A stretch of DNA of 64,000 nt from Larkinella sp965227735 (GCF_965227735.1 NZ_OZ245776.1:5642001-5706000); one strand, 5' to 3'. Positions 8,822-17,470 are shown, counted from the stretch's first letter. Numbers and translations are program-made. The notes: a model not told the origin generated them from the letters alone.

Positions 8822-9174
8822 TGCGGTTTCTTGCCAATGAAAATTTTCCGGGTCCAAGTATTCGACGGCTGCGTGCGGAAGGCTATAACGTGATTAGTAT
8901 ATCCTAAACAAATGGTGGCTGGAAAGATACGCAGGTTCTGGCTCAGGCCGTTGCTGAGCAACTGATCATCTTGACTTTTAACCGGGATTACGGGGAGCTT
9001 TTATTCCGTTATCGATTGGAATCCCCTCCGGCAGTTGTTTATTTTCGTCGAAAAGGCGACACTCCTGATGATGCTGCTAAAATTTTGATTGACTTACTTT
9101 CGACCGGTAAGGTTGACATTTTAAACCATTTTACGGTCATTGACGAAGATGGAATTCGACAGCGGAAACTGTGA
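8821..9174 (+). pseudogene. DUF5615 PIN-like toxin gene, broken by in-frame TAA at codon 29
   Basis: From ATG 8821 the frame reads MRFLANENFPGPSIRRLRAE, the classic start of DUF5615 (acidic DEN/ANEN site), then meets TAA at 8905-8907. It resumes in the same frame through VAEQLIILTFNRDYGELLF, which holds the second acidic site (the family's t.D.DF), and stops at 9172-9174. Only one codon is disrupted; the rest is intact at the usual 115-120 codon length. It pairs with the upstream DUF433 gene. The toxin would be an Mg-dependent RNase if repaired. Sequencing error or very recent inactivation are both possible. Confidence 0.8.
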
Positions 9175-9352
9175 TTACCGCCGATAAAAACCCGGAGGTA
9201 AAATCAGGACATGCGTGAGTACCAGTACTCGAATCAGAACCGAATAGCAGAGCAGTCTGAAAACCACCAGCGGTTTATTCTGAAACACGATAAAGAGTGC
9301 AATTTTCAAAGCCATAAAGGTGTGGGTGGATTGAAAAAAAGAAACCATCGTC

Positions 9353-9814
9353 TTAAGCCAGTGCTTTCCTGAACAATTCTTCCCGACTGCGAAAAATACT
9401 CCGGCTTACTTCCGACCCGCAGCTCCCCGGACTTTGGGAGCAGAATGCCCGCAGGCTGGTCGGCAGCGCATCGTAACGCGCCAGCGCCATCAGCCAGACG
9501 CTGCGGTCCTGGTAAGGAGCCAGCAACGCCCGGGCGCGGTTCAAATAGCGGTGTTGCCGCGGTTTCCAGACCGGGCGCTCCCCGTAGACCAATCCCTCGC
9601 CGTTTAACAGGTTGGGAAGAGCCTGGGGGGGCGCCAGGGGCAACAGTTCCGCCAGCAGAAAAAGCCCCAGTTCAACATTCAACAGCCGGTTGGACAACTG
9701 GCCGGGCAACTCGTGCTGAAACCGGAGTTGCGTCGCCAGCGGCTCCTGCCAGTGCAACGGAAACGGGCTCAGTTGGCGGGCGATTGGTGCGTTAGACAGG
9801 GGTAATGCGTTCAT
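9353..9814 (-). CDS. Unknown protein, paralogue A of a WYL-linked tandem pair
   Basis: A 153-residue protein of no recognised family. It aligns along its length with the 142-residue product of 9905-10333. Both share an LLxVELGLFLL core, then LLPxAPPxALPxLL, then R-x-ALL and a C-terminal SRxxLxRKxL. It has no signal peptide and no membrane helix; the leucine- and arginine-rich make-up suggests a small soluble helical protein. An operator-like repeat lies 50 bp before its ATG, identical over 21 bases to one before paralogue B. The close WYL regulator suggests joint control. The function is not known. Confidence 0.6.
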   Translation of the reverse strand: MNALPLSNAPIARQLSPFPLHWQEPLATQLRFQHELPGQLSNRLLNVELGLFLLAELLPLAPPQALPNLLNGEGLVYGERPVWKPRQHRYLNRARALLAPYQDRSVWLMALARYDALPTSLRAFCSQSPGSCGSEVSRSIFRSREELFRKALA

Positions 9815-9861
9815 AAGTATGGTTGTTTACCGTTCGTTGTATACAAAAATAAACCCATCAG

Positions 9862-9880
9862 AACGTAATCTTTTTACGTT
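9862..9880 (-). promoter_or_regulatory. Operator-like inverted repeat before paralogue A
   Basis: AACGTAA-N5-TTACGTT forms 7-bp perfect arms. It belongs to a 21-base word (starting TCAGAACGTAATC on the plus strand) repeated exactly at 10388-10408. On the minus strand a TAnnTTTG-like -7 element (TATTTTTG) follows it before the gene, so the repeat would overlap the upstream half of the promoter. The WYL protein encoded nearby is the likely binder. Confidence 0.55.
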
Positions 9881-9904
9881 GTCAATTAATGTATTATTTT
9901 TTTT

Positions 9905-10333
9905 TCAGCCCAACACTTTTCGTAAAACCGTCAGGCGATTGCGCGAAAAGCCCACGGTTTTCAGGCGGAAACCGCTGCGATCAGAACTGATGTCGTAGGC
10001 TTGAAGATGAACGGGAACGGCAATGTATAATTCCAGGAGGTCATGCCAGCAGGTTTGCCGGGTCAGATGCGTCAGCAACGCCAGACCCCGGTTGCGCAGT
10101 TTTTGCTGGCGGGTGGTCCAGTTCAGGCACACAGAGCTGGTCGGATGGTGATCGCTCAGCAAACCGGGCAGGGCGTCGGGGGGAGCGCCGGGCAGGAGTT
10201 GCGAGAGTAGAAAAAGGCCCAGTTCAACATCCAGGAGCTGGCGGGCGGAAAGCCGGACCGGTCGCCGGGTAATGTGCTGACTGCTCAAAACCGGGTGTAC
10301 AAAGGGTTGGAGAGATACGAGTTGCGTGTTCAT
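9905..10333 (-). CDS. Unknown protein, paralogue B of a WYL-linked tandem pair
   Basis: A 142-residue protein with no recognised domain, paralogous to the 153-residue product downstream (shared VELGLFLL core, LLPGAPPDALPGLL, and SRNRLTVLRKVLG end). No secretion signal or membrane segment is visible. It is transcribed away from the WYL regulator gene across 131 bp, and the shared operator-like repeat sits 61 bp before its ATG. The 90-bp gap to paralogue A holds that gene's own operator copy, so each paralogue seems to have its own controlled promoter. The pair probably arose by local duplication including the regulatory region. Confidence 0.6.
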   Translation of the reverse strand: MNTQLVSLQPFVHPVLSSQHITRRPVRLSARQLLDVELGLFLLSQLLPGAPPDALPGLLSDHHPTSSVCLNWTTRQQKLRNRGLALLTHLTRQTCWHDLLELYIAVPVHLQAYDISSDRSGFRLKTVGFSRNRLTVLRKVLG

Positions 10334-10393
10334 CGTCGTGTTGTTTCTGTTCGGCCGGGTGATTCGAACACTACAAAATTGATTTTGTCAGAA

Positions 10394-10408
10394 CGTAATC
10401 TTTTTACG
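10394..10408. promoter_or_regulatory. Operator-like inverted repeat between paralogue B and WYL regulator
   Basis: CGTAA-N5-TTACG, identical in sequence to the copy before paralogue A, lies in the divergent region 61 bp from the paralogue B start and 57 bp from the regulator start. That position suits shared control and autoregulation. Confidence 0.55.
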
Positions 10409-10464
10409 GCCTTTGATTTTTCTGCGATTTTTTTTCGCTTCTTTGCCCCGACAAAAAAGAACCC

Positions 10465-11487
10465 ATGCCCATTACCCGCTCCGCTTTCCAACGCTACCGC
10501 CTGATCGACGAAGTGATCAGCCGCTATCCCCGCCGGTATTCGAAACAGGCGCTGTTTGAACTGCTCCAGGACCGCTGCGGCATCCGGTCGGTTTCGTCGC
10601 TGGAAAAAGACATTCAGCGGCTGCGCGAAGACCACAACGCGCCCATTGCCTACGACAAACGCCGGAACGGCTATTACTATACGAATCCGCAGTTCCGGCT
10701 GCTCCGGCTGATGCTCACGCCCGACGACATGGAAGCGCTCGACTACGCCCGCGAGGTGCTGGCGGCCACGCAGGGCGCGTCGGTGGTGGCGGAACTGACC
10801 AACGCCCTCCAGAAAGTCCGGCAAAGTCTGGACATTGTCCGGGAGGTTCGACCCGAAGACGGCAATGCGTCAGGGATGCAGCGGAAAGTGGTGTATGTGG
10901 AAGAGAAAGTGCTGGGCGGAAACCGGCAGTACGTTCCGGTGCTGATTCGGGCCGTCAACCAAGACCGGCAGGTGTCATTTCAATACCGTAAACATGCCGA
11001 TCCCGCAATCGAGTCGTCGGCGTCGGCCCGAACCCTGCACCCGATTCTGCTGCGGGAGGTGGCCGATAGCTGGTATGTGATTGGCTACGACGCCCTGAGC
11101 GGCAAGGAGAAAACCTACGCCCTTGACCGCATGGCCGAACTGGAGATTCTGGACGAACCCTGCGCCGTGCCGCCCTCGGTTCTGGCCTATGTCGCCGAGT
11201 TGTTCGACCACATTTACGGCATCACGGACACCACCGATCCGGTGGAGGAAATTCTGCTGTCGTTCACGCCCCTGTTCGGGTATTACGTGAAAGCCAAGCC
11301 GATTCACCAGACGCAGGAGGTGCTGCGCGACGACGAAACGGAGTGCATCGTCCGGCTCCGGCTGGCCCCCAACCGCGACCTGCTGATGCACCTCCGCAGC
11401 TACGGCGAACACGTCAAAGTGCTGAAACCGGCGAGTCTGGCGCAGACCATTACGGAGTCGTTGCGGACGACGCTGGGGCGGTATTGA
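10465..11487 (+). CDS. WYL-domain transcriptional regulator
   Basis: A 340-residue one-component regulator. The N-terminal helix-turn-helix region (residues 8-75: RLIDEVISRYPRRYSKQALF, then SVSSLEKDIQRLRE and the wing KRRNGYYYTN) binds DNA. The WYL domain spans roughly 145-235, with SWYVIGYD near 206 giving the W-Y-hydrophobic signature, followed by a C-terminal WCX-like dimerisation extension (LRLAPNRDLLMHLRSYGEHV). WYL domains sense nucleic-acid or nucleotide ligands, and such proteins often control phage-defence or DNA-damage genes. Its divergent neighbours are two unknown paralogues with a common operator-like repeat, the most likely regulon. No terminator is obvious before the next gene, 44 bp on. 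Confidence 0.88.
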   Translation: MPITRSAFQRYRLIDEVISRYPRRYSKQALFELLQDRCGIRSVSSLEKDIQRLREDHNAPIAYDKRRNGYYYTNPQFRLLRLMLTPDDMEALDYAREVLAATQGASVVAELTNALQKVRQSLDIVREVRPEDGNASGMQRKVVYVEEKVLGGNRQYVPVLIRAVNQDRQVSFQYRKHADPAIESSASARTLHPILLREVADSWYVIGYDALSGKEKTYALDRMAELEILDEPCAVPPSVLAYVAELFDHIYGITDTTDPVEEILLSFTPLFGYYVKAKPIHQTQEVLRDDETECIVRLRLAPNRDLLMHLRSYGEHVKVLKPASLAQTITESLRTTLGRY

Positions 11488-11531
11488 ATCGCCGGTGATC
11501 TTATGGAAATACACCTGAAATTTATACTCGC

Positions 11532-12470
11532 ATGAAAAAATACTACCCCGCTGGCTTTCCTTCCTTTCTGATTCTAGTCCTCAGTTTACTTTTCTTTCAA
11601 GGTTCGGTTTTGCAGATTCCGTTTCGTGCGACCGATCAGACAACGGCTGATACAACCGGCTGGGCTTTTCCGTGTGACAAAAACACCATCGAACAGTATA
11701 CCGCCTACCGAACCGCCAAACCGCCCGTGATCGACGGAAAACTGGACGAGGCAATCTGGACCAAAATCCCGCGTTCACCCCGGTTTGTCGATCTGGTTTC
11801 GGGCGGCAAGACGTTGCACGACACGCGGGCGGCTGTCTGTTGGGACGCCGAGAATCTTTACATTGCCTTCTGGGTGGAAGAACCCTACATCAACGCCAAA
11901 CTGGCGAATCACAACGATCCGATTTATTCGGAAAACGACGTGGAGGTGTTTATTGCCGGGAAAGACACCTACTACGAATTTGAAATCAATGCGTTAGGCA
12001 CACGCTACGAAGCGTTTTTTATCTGGCAGGACGCCTACGAAAAAGGCGGTTTTGGACAGGATTCCCGCTTTGCGCTTTCCAATCCGGCGGTTCGGAAATT
12101 CAACGGCGTCGGGTTCAAAAACCACCCCCGGGGGCTGCGCTACGGTTCCTGGGATTTCCGTTTTCCGGGCCTGCAAAGTGCGGTTTTCGTGGACGGCACC
12201 CTGAATAACAACCAGGATCGGGACCGGAAATGGACGGTGGAGCTGGCCTTCCCCTGGAAAAGCATGGGCGACCTCGCCAAAGCGGACCACCGGGCACTAC
12301 CCCCGAAAAACAATGATCAATGGCGAATCGATTTTTCGCGCTTCAACACCTACAAAGAAGCCGCCCCCTCCGGCGACCACGGCGGCTGGGCCTGGAATTC
12401 CCACCGCGTCTGGGATTCGCATGTTCCGGAGTGTTTTCCCATGATCCGGTTTTCGGAGAAGGGGTTGTGA
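11532..12470 (+). CDS. Secreted CBM9-like carbohydrate-binding protein
   Basis: A 312-residue protein with an N-terminal signal sequence (hydrophobic stretch at residues 10-28). The body is a single CBM9-like beta-sandwich, marked by PPVIDGKLDEAIWTKIP near residue 58, the calcium-site ENDVEVFI, YYEFEINALGT, and WTVELAFPWKSMG. Such stand-alone CBM9-like proteins are common in Bacteroidota and are thought to bind sugars or sit beside dehydrogenases at the cell surface. No catalytic residues are expected. It follows the WYL gene by 44 bp on the same strand, but a functional link is not evident. Confidence 0.8.
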   Translation: MKKYYPAGFPSFLILVLSLLFFQGSVLQIPFRATDQTTADTTGWAFPCDKNTIEQYTAYRTAKPPVIDGKLDEAIWTKIPRSPRFVDLVSGGKTLHDTRAAVCWDAENLYIAFWVEEPYINAKLANHNDPIYSENDVEVFIAGKDTYYEFEINALGTRYEAFFIWQDAYEKGGFGQDSRFALSNPAVRKFNGVGFKNHPRGLRYGSWDFRFPGLQSAVFVDGTLNNNQDRDRKWTVELAFPWKSMGDLAKADHRALPPKNNDQWRIDFSRFNTYKEAAPSGDHGGWAWNSHRVWDSHVPECFPMIRFSEKGL

Positions 12471-12489
12471 GGGAGGGTGGAATTATAGG

Positions 12490-13347
12490 CTACCGTAACG
12501 CTTCCGCCGTTTTCTCGGAATAGCTATCCAACTCGTCTTCTTCCACGATTTTTACCTTTGGTACACTTTCAATCTGTTGGAGGGCATCATCATAGGCGCT
12601 ATACAGATTCTTGTCTTTCGGGCGGGCCACCAGCAGGTCGAAACGGGCGTTGTGTTCGTTGGCATAGGGTTGCAGAAAGCTGAATTGACCGAAATTAAAG
12701 GTGGCTTTCTCGTGAATGGATTCTTCTAATTTCAGATCGAAACTAACCGGTTTTACCAGGTTGTAGGTGCCGTTCTGCCAGGCGAAAGGGAATTTGTAGC
12801 TGAAGTTGGTTCCTTCTGGTTTGATCGTAAGCGGATGTTCAAAAGCTTCGCGCAACGATACGCCATTCAAGCGTTGTCGAAGTCGTTTTTGAAATTCTTT
12901 TACCAAATAACTCTCATCATGGGGAATACGGTATTCTTCCTGCTGATCATAGAAGGACAGATACAATCGGTAGAATTGATCACTGATCGCAGCTAAATCG
13001 TCGGTGTAGAGAACGGCGGTTTTGACGTCACTGAACTGCAAGGCACTGGAATCGCGGATCAGGATTTCGTGATCTAGAAACAGCCGTGGCCGTTGCTCGT
13101 ATTTGATAAAGATATCAGGCTGTTTATTGAGTTGCTGAGTTTTGGCCGTAATACCCCGGAAGTAGGATCGAATGGTCTTCTCCGGAAAAGATGGGTACAG
13201 TTTACTAATTCGGCTCAGCCGCGACGGATAGCGAAATATAACCTGGTGCTGCTCCGGAAACCACAACAATACCCCAATATTCAACACTTCACCCAGCGCT
13301 TGGGAGTGGTGGTATTGGAGGATGCTATAGTGGAAGATTGAATTCAC
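12490..13347 (-). CDS. DUF3037 domain protein
   Basis: A 285-residue cytoplasmic protein. The N-terminus FHYSILQYHHSQALGEVLNIGVLLWFP is the DUF3037 signature. The function is unknown; in other genomes DUF3037 genes often pair with HipA-like kinase genes, but none is adjacent here. The start is GTG 13347: the frame is closed by TAG about ten codons upstream and no ATG lies between. The C-terminal third is acidic (EEDELDSYSEKTAE). Base composition is lower in GC than the core genes, and the protein sits at the edge of the AT-rich defence-like cassette. Confidence 0.75.
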   Translation of the reverse strand: MNSIFHYSILQYHHSQALGEVLNIGVLLWFPEQHQVIFRYPSRLSRISKLYPSFPEKTIRSYFRGITAKTQQLNKQPDIFIKYEQRPRLFLDHEILIRDSSALQFSDVKTAVLYTDDLAAISDQFYRLYLSFYDQQEEYRIPHDESYLVKEFQKRLRQRLNGVSLREAFEHPLTIKPEGTNFSYKFPFAWQNGTYNLVKPVSFDLKLEESIHEKATFNFGQFSFLQPYANEHNARFDLLVARPKDKNLYSAYDDALQQIESVPKVKIVEEDELDSYSEKTAEALR

Positions 13348-13468
13348 GCGATTAAGGTCGTTGGAAATCTACAGAACGCTCCGGCACGGGCTTTGGTTTG
13401 GGTTAAATGCGTTTTGATAAATCAGGGTACTGGGCTTATTGCGGCTTCAAGGCATTACGCAACATCTG

Positions 13469-16447
13469 TTATTGCTCATCAAAAATGGTTAACATACCAT
13501 TTTGACGTTTTTTTTCAGTATGTTTTTGAGGTTTTTTGTTAGGTTGTTCAGAATCGATTAGTCGCGCAAAATTACGCATTGCAATTTCATGGCTAATAGG
13601 TTTTGGCAATAAAACCATAGCACACCACTTTCTTGTTTCCTCAATACTCCGTGGCTGGCTAGGGTCTTCTACACACCAAGCCGTTAGGGCTCTATCGCAC
13701 AATTTTTCTATTATCCAAACTGGAATAAACGCTTTCTCTGTATCCGGTTCGCAAGCTATTCTATTTAATATACCTAGATCACTTGGATGGTCAATTGTTT
13801 TGGTGCCAGCATTGTAAAGTATTGGCCAAAATTGGTCTTTCCAATGAATTAACATAAATACAATATACGTTCCAGCATTATGATATTGAGCACTATGCAC
13901 AAAACCAGGTAGATTTTTACACGTTTCCTGATGTTGTAATAGAACCAAATCATGTTCAAGCCGGGAGTTTTTTACAGATGCAAACAGATCTTCAGCCATG
14001 TCAGCCTGTCTCATAAAATCCTCAATATCATTAATGACAGCGTTATCCAATAAAATACTGTGTTCAGTTTGATCTGATAATACATTAGCTCGTAATACAT
14101 TGCTAGCACTTTTATGTCGTTTTATTAATCGATTAAATTTGGCGATAATAGCTTTATGGCAGAGTGAAGAAGTTATACTCTTAGTGAACAGAGTTGGTAT
14201 AAATGTGTAAAAAATAACACTTCTATTTTTTCGGACGGTCATCCTTAAAATCCGGCCAGCACGTTGGAATAATACATCTGCTCCTTCAGGTATATCGTAA
14301 TTGACGACAGTGTCTGCTTCGGGTAAATCCACTCCTAAACCATCTGCATCTGTACAAATTAGCACATCAATTATATCTTTAGGCTTCATTTTCATGTCTG
14401 GAAAGGAAGATGGAGAAAACTGGCATAATGTTTCATCTCGCTTAGATCTACTCTTTAGTCGGACACTCCCACTGGCTTTTTTAACTGTACATCCTATTTT
14501 AACAGTTTTTCCATAATAAGTAGTTAGTCTGTTCGTCAAGTACAACGCGGTAGCATGCCGACGGATGAATATTAAAACTTTACCCTTCTCATGAATATGA
14601 TGTTTATCAATGATTTCAATAAGTTTGTTCAATTTATCATCATGGATTTCAGGCTTCGTGAGAGTGTCAAGAATGGAAAGTAACGATTGTTTCCGTTTGC
14701 TGAGCGATACCTCTAGGGCAAGCTTATATGCCCCTGATGACTTCACTATCTGATTTTCTTCATATTTTTCTGAAGGTACATCTTCTGGAAATATAGGCAG
14801 TTGGTCTTTAGGAGGATCAAGTGTTGCCAGATTATGCTGAATTGCTTCTATGATAGCGTCGGGAGAACTTAACCAGCTATTTAGAGCAACTTTATACAAA
14901 AAGTTGACAGGAGCTTTCTTCACTTCGCCAGTTTCATCATCAAGATATGGAATGTGAAAATTATCGCGCTGACTAAACATTTTGTTGTCGAAGGCTAATT
15001 GTAGCTGTGACTCAAGTGGCAATTCATAAGGAACACGTTGTAAAACTAGCTTCTTAGGTAAGTAAACTTTTTTGTCAGGATATTGGACGTAAGGTTGGCC
15101 ATCTTCTATATGATTAAGTTTTCTAGCAATACTTAATACATGGCTGATACTCATTACGCTAACAATATCAAGCATAGCGAATTCTTCCACTGCTTTAACT
15201 TGCCAGCGGTCATTAATTTTATGAAGTTCGTTGTGTATGACATGTAATGGAAGCAAACGAAGTAAACCGTTTAGATTATCAATTGTAGTACCATAGACAG
15301 TTGCTGTCAATAATACAATCCGTGCTCCACGGCGAACCGCAGGTTCAAACAGTTGATATACTCGGCTTACTAAGTCACGGGTTTGTTCATAAGCCTGTTG
15401 ATTTCGATAATAATGTGCTTCATCAATTATAATAAGTGTGTTTTTGTCGGCCAGTTTAAGTAGTCTAATTAATCGATTGATTTGGTGATTTGAGGTTTCA
15501 TCAGATTTATAAAATGGAGTGGTAATACTAAACAAATAGGGAGTGACTCGTCTTGCCATAAACTGCGTTTCCCATTTGCTATGTACTAACGGAGGAGCAA
15601 TTATGATAATAGTTTTAGCATGCTTAGATTCCTGAAATTTTAGCGCAATTTCTGAGCCTATAATCGTCTTCCCTAATCCGGTAGCTGCCACAATAAATGC
15701 CCCTCCATGTTCCTTTAATTGCCGCATTGCTGCTTGAATTAGTACCTGCTGAAAAAAGACAGGAGCAAAAGGGCGGTCTATTTCTTCTTTATAACCCAAT
15801 AGGTACTGTAGAGCTTTTAAATATACATCAAAAGGGCGGGCCATATCAAGCCATACTTCCAATAGTTTCAGTAAAGGCCCCAATAAATCATCTGATTCAG
15901 AAGCTACATTATTGAACCATGATGTAAATTTGCCAATATCGCTTGGTTTGGGAAAAAGACCAACCTGTTCGGCATTTATTTTAAGGCCATTATTAGCGTA
16001 GTTTGATGAGCCGTGCCATCCTACTTTTTGGTCGCAGATGTAAAACTTGCAATGAAATGGTTGAGAAATTGAGTTAGCAGATTTTATAAAAAAACGCCCA
16101 CTCTTAATTCGGTTAACTAACTCGTTGACTATAATTGTAAGGGTTACACCCGGTTGACGCATTTCTTCTGTAATCTCATTAAGAACAGCCTCTTGAACAT
16201 CAACGCCATCATCGCGACCAACTAGAATTTGATAGACAACCTGTTCTTTTACATGCTCTTGACCGAGATGGAAACCCTTTAAACTGAAGAAAACACTAGA
16301 AATGCGAATAATATCTTCGGCAACTGGGAAGTACCTTTCTATAAATGCATAACCAGATCCTGGCCCGACAGCTGATCCTAAAACTCCATCATCATATTCA
16401 TGAAATGATAGCGTTCTAACTGCTAATTTCTTTTTGCGTTCGGCCAT
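13469..16447 (-). CDS. PLD-nuclease / SF2-helicase fusion, putative defence effector
   Basis: A 992-residue protein. Residues 1-165 form a phospholipase-D-like domain with one HKD motif: H132, K134 and D139 in HCKFYICDQ, followed by GSSN at 146-149. One HKD implies an active dimer. Residues 230-760 are an SF2 helicase: Walker A AATGLGKT (254-261), DEAH (342-345), LLTATVYG as motif III, LIFIRR as motif IV, and QRAGRILR as motif VI. The last 200 residues are unassigned. Codon use and the clear drop in GC set it apart from the core genes. It follows the HNH gene by 90 bp, probably in one operon. A restriction-like ATP-dependent nuclease against foreign DNA is the likely role (inference). Confidence 0.8.
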   Translation of the reverse strand: MAERKKKLAVRTLSFHEYDDGVLGSAVGPGSGYAFIERYFPVAEDIIRISSVFFSLKGFHLGQEHVKEQVVYQILVGRDDGVDVQEAVLNEITEEMRQPGVTLTIIVNELVNRIKSGRFFIKSANSISQPFHCKFYICDQKVGWHGSSNYANNGLKINAEQVGLFPKPSDIGKFTSWFNNVASESDDLLGPLLKLLEVWLDMARPFDVYLKALQYLLGYKEEIDRPFAPVFFQQVLIQAAMRQLKEHGGAFIVAATGLGKTIIGSEIALKFQESKHAKTIIIIAPPLVHSKWETQFMARRVTPYLFSITTPFYKSDETSNHQINRLIRLLKLADKNTLIIIDEAHYYRNQQAYEQTRDLVSRVYQLFEPAVRRGARIVLLTATVYGTTIDNLNGLLRLLPLHVIHNELHKINDRWQVKAVEEFAMLDIVSVMSISHVLSIARKLNHIEDGQPYVQYPDKKVYLPKKLVLQRVPYELPLESQLQLAFDNKMFSQRDNFHIPYLDDETGEVKKAPVNFLYKVALNSWLSSPDAIIEAIQHNLATLDPPKDQLPIFPEDVPSEKYEENQIVKSSGAYKLALEVSLSKRKQSLLSILDTLTKPEIHDDKLNKLIEIIDKHHIHEKGKVLIFIRRHATALYLTNRLTTYYGKTVKIGCTVKKASGSVRLKSRSKRDETLCQFSPSSFPDMKMKPKDIIDVLICTDADGLGVDLPEADTVVNYDIPEGADVLFQRAGRILRMTVRKNRSVIFYTFIPTLFTKSITSSLCHKAIIAKFNRLIKRHKSASNVLRANVLSDQTEHSILLDNAVINDIEDFMRQADMAEDLFASVKNSRLEHDLVLLQHQETCKNLPGFVHSAQYHNAGTYIVFMLIHWKDQFWPILYNAGTKTIDHPSDLGILNRIACEPDTEKAFIPVWIIEKLCDRALTAWCVEDPSQPRSIEETRKWCAMVLLPKPISHEIAMRNFARLIDSEQPNKKPQKHTEKKRQNGMLTIFDEQ

Positions 16448-16448
16448 G

Positions 16449-16479
16449 TATATTGGTTGAATTTTATATTACCAATATA
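16449..16479 (-). promoter_or_regulatory. Inverted repeat abutting helicase start codon
   Basis: TATATTGGT (16449-16457) and ACCAATATA (16471-16479) are perfect 9-bp arms with a 13-nt spacer, ending 1 nt before the helicase ATG. In the mRNA it would fold over the ribosome binding region; in DNA it could be an operator. Confidence 0.45.
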
Positions 16480-16537
16480 TTTAATTTTTAGAAATTTAGC
16501 TAAATAATTTTTATTACTATGATAAATCGTAGACTAA

Positions 16538-17470
16538 TTATGGCCGAAAAACCGTATTGTTATGATATTCTAAATAAAGTGATGAAGGTTTATTTGTATT
16601 TAATTCAGGAAGTACTAACAAGCTCTTGCCATGATATTGATAATACTCCCTGCCGTTGTTAAATTCCTCTCGAATTCGCTTACTAACTTCAATTTTTAAG
16701 TTTGGAGTAACTGTTATATAACCATCATCAAATAGCTTATGCATATCAGAGCGAAGCAGTAAACCGTTCGCTGTTTGATTAGGGCCGGATTCCGCAAAAG
16801 GCTTAATATGGGCGGCTTCTAAAACTGGTAATGTTTTTTCTCCTGTAATAGCGCACCTTTTATTGTAAGCATCTATTACTGAAAGGCGGAAAGCCCCCTG
16901 ACCAATTCGCACTTTACGCAATACTGCATTTCCATACTGCGGAAGTTCTTCTGCCACTGCAAAAGAATCCTGAATATTTGGGACAGTCGTTAAATACCGG
17001 GCGAGAACCGTTTCAATTTGTTGCCAAAGCGTTTTACCAATTGCATCATTCGTACTATAAGTTTTACCTTGTACGATGTTTCTGCTCCAATTACGAGGAA
17101 TGTTTATCCAATCTTCTCGGTTGAAAAATATCGGATTAGTCAAGGCTATACAACCAATAATAGGATTGCGTTCCGAATCATGACGATACCGTTGAATTAC
17201 TGTTCTAAACTGTTCTAAATTATCAAAACCGTTTCGAACCCCAAATGTATCCCAGGCTAGAGAAAGCGGGATTTGACTTTGAGCTGCAAAAAAACCAATT
17301 CCGCCAATAGCGTTATTTAGGCCTTTTAATTTGAACACAAATGCACCTCCAGGCTTAAGAGCACGGAAGGCAGTCCGACCGCCGGGTTGCCAGAAATTTA
17401 CATCTTCAGGAGCAAGTCTGCTTAAGTAGCTATACCAATTCCAGTCAGTTACACCAAGGTAATAATCCAT
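16538..17470 (-). CDS. HNH endonuclease (COG3440-like predicted restriction enzyme)
   Basis: A 310-residue protein. The C-terminal HNH_2-type nuclease is clear: C206 in NKRCAITG, the metal/catalytic H221 in AAHIKPF, N235 in ANGLLLRSD, and H244 in MHKLFDDGYI. The N-terminal 150 residues (VNFWQPGGRTAFRALKPG and later GGIGFFAAQSQIPLSLAWD) look like a PUA/EVE-like DNA-reader domain, as in type IV-style nucleases; this fold call is inference. It is the first gene of the two-gene AT-rich cassette, followed by the PLD-helicase. No methyltransferase is nearby, so self-protection would have to come from recognising modified or invading DNA. Confidence 0.8.
   Translation of the reverse strand: MDYYLGVTDWNWYSYLSRLAPEDVNFWQPGGRTAFRALKPGGAFVFKLKGLNNAIGGIGFFAAQSQIPLSLAWDTFGVRNGFDNLEQFRTVIQRYRHDSERNPIIGCIALTNPIFFNREDWINIPRNWSRNIVQGKTYSTNDAIGKTLWQQIETVLARYLTTVPNIQDSFAVAEELPQYGNAVLRKVRIGQGAFRLSVIDAYNKRCAITGEKTLPVLEAAHIKPFAESGPNQTANGLLLRSDMHKLFDDGYITVTPNLKIEVSKRIREEFNNGREYYQYHGKSLLVLPELNTNKPSSLYLEYHNNTVFRP

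Noticed and set aside
8618..8907. Programmed TAA readthrough or recoding in the DUF433/PIN-like pair
   Set aside because: The two stops share only short flanks (CC-TAA-A) and there is no stem-loop or known readthrough signal. Ordinary nonsense mutations are simpler.
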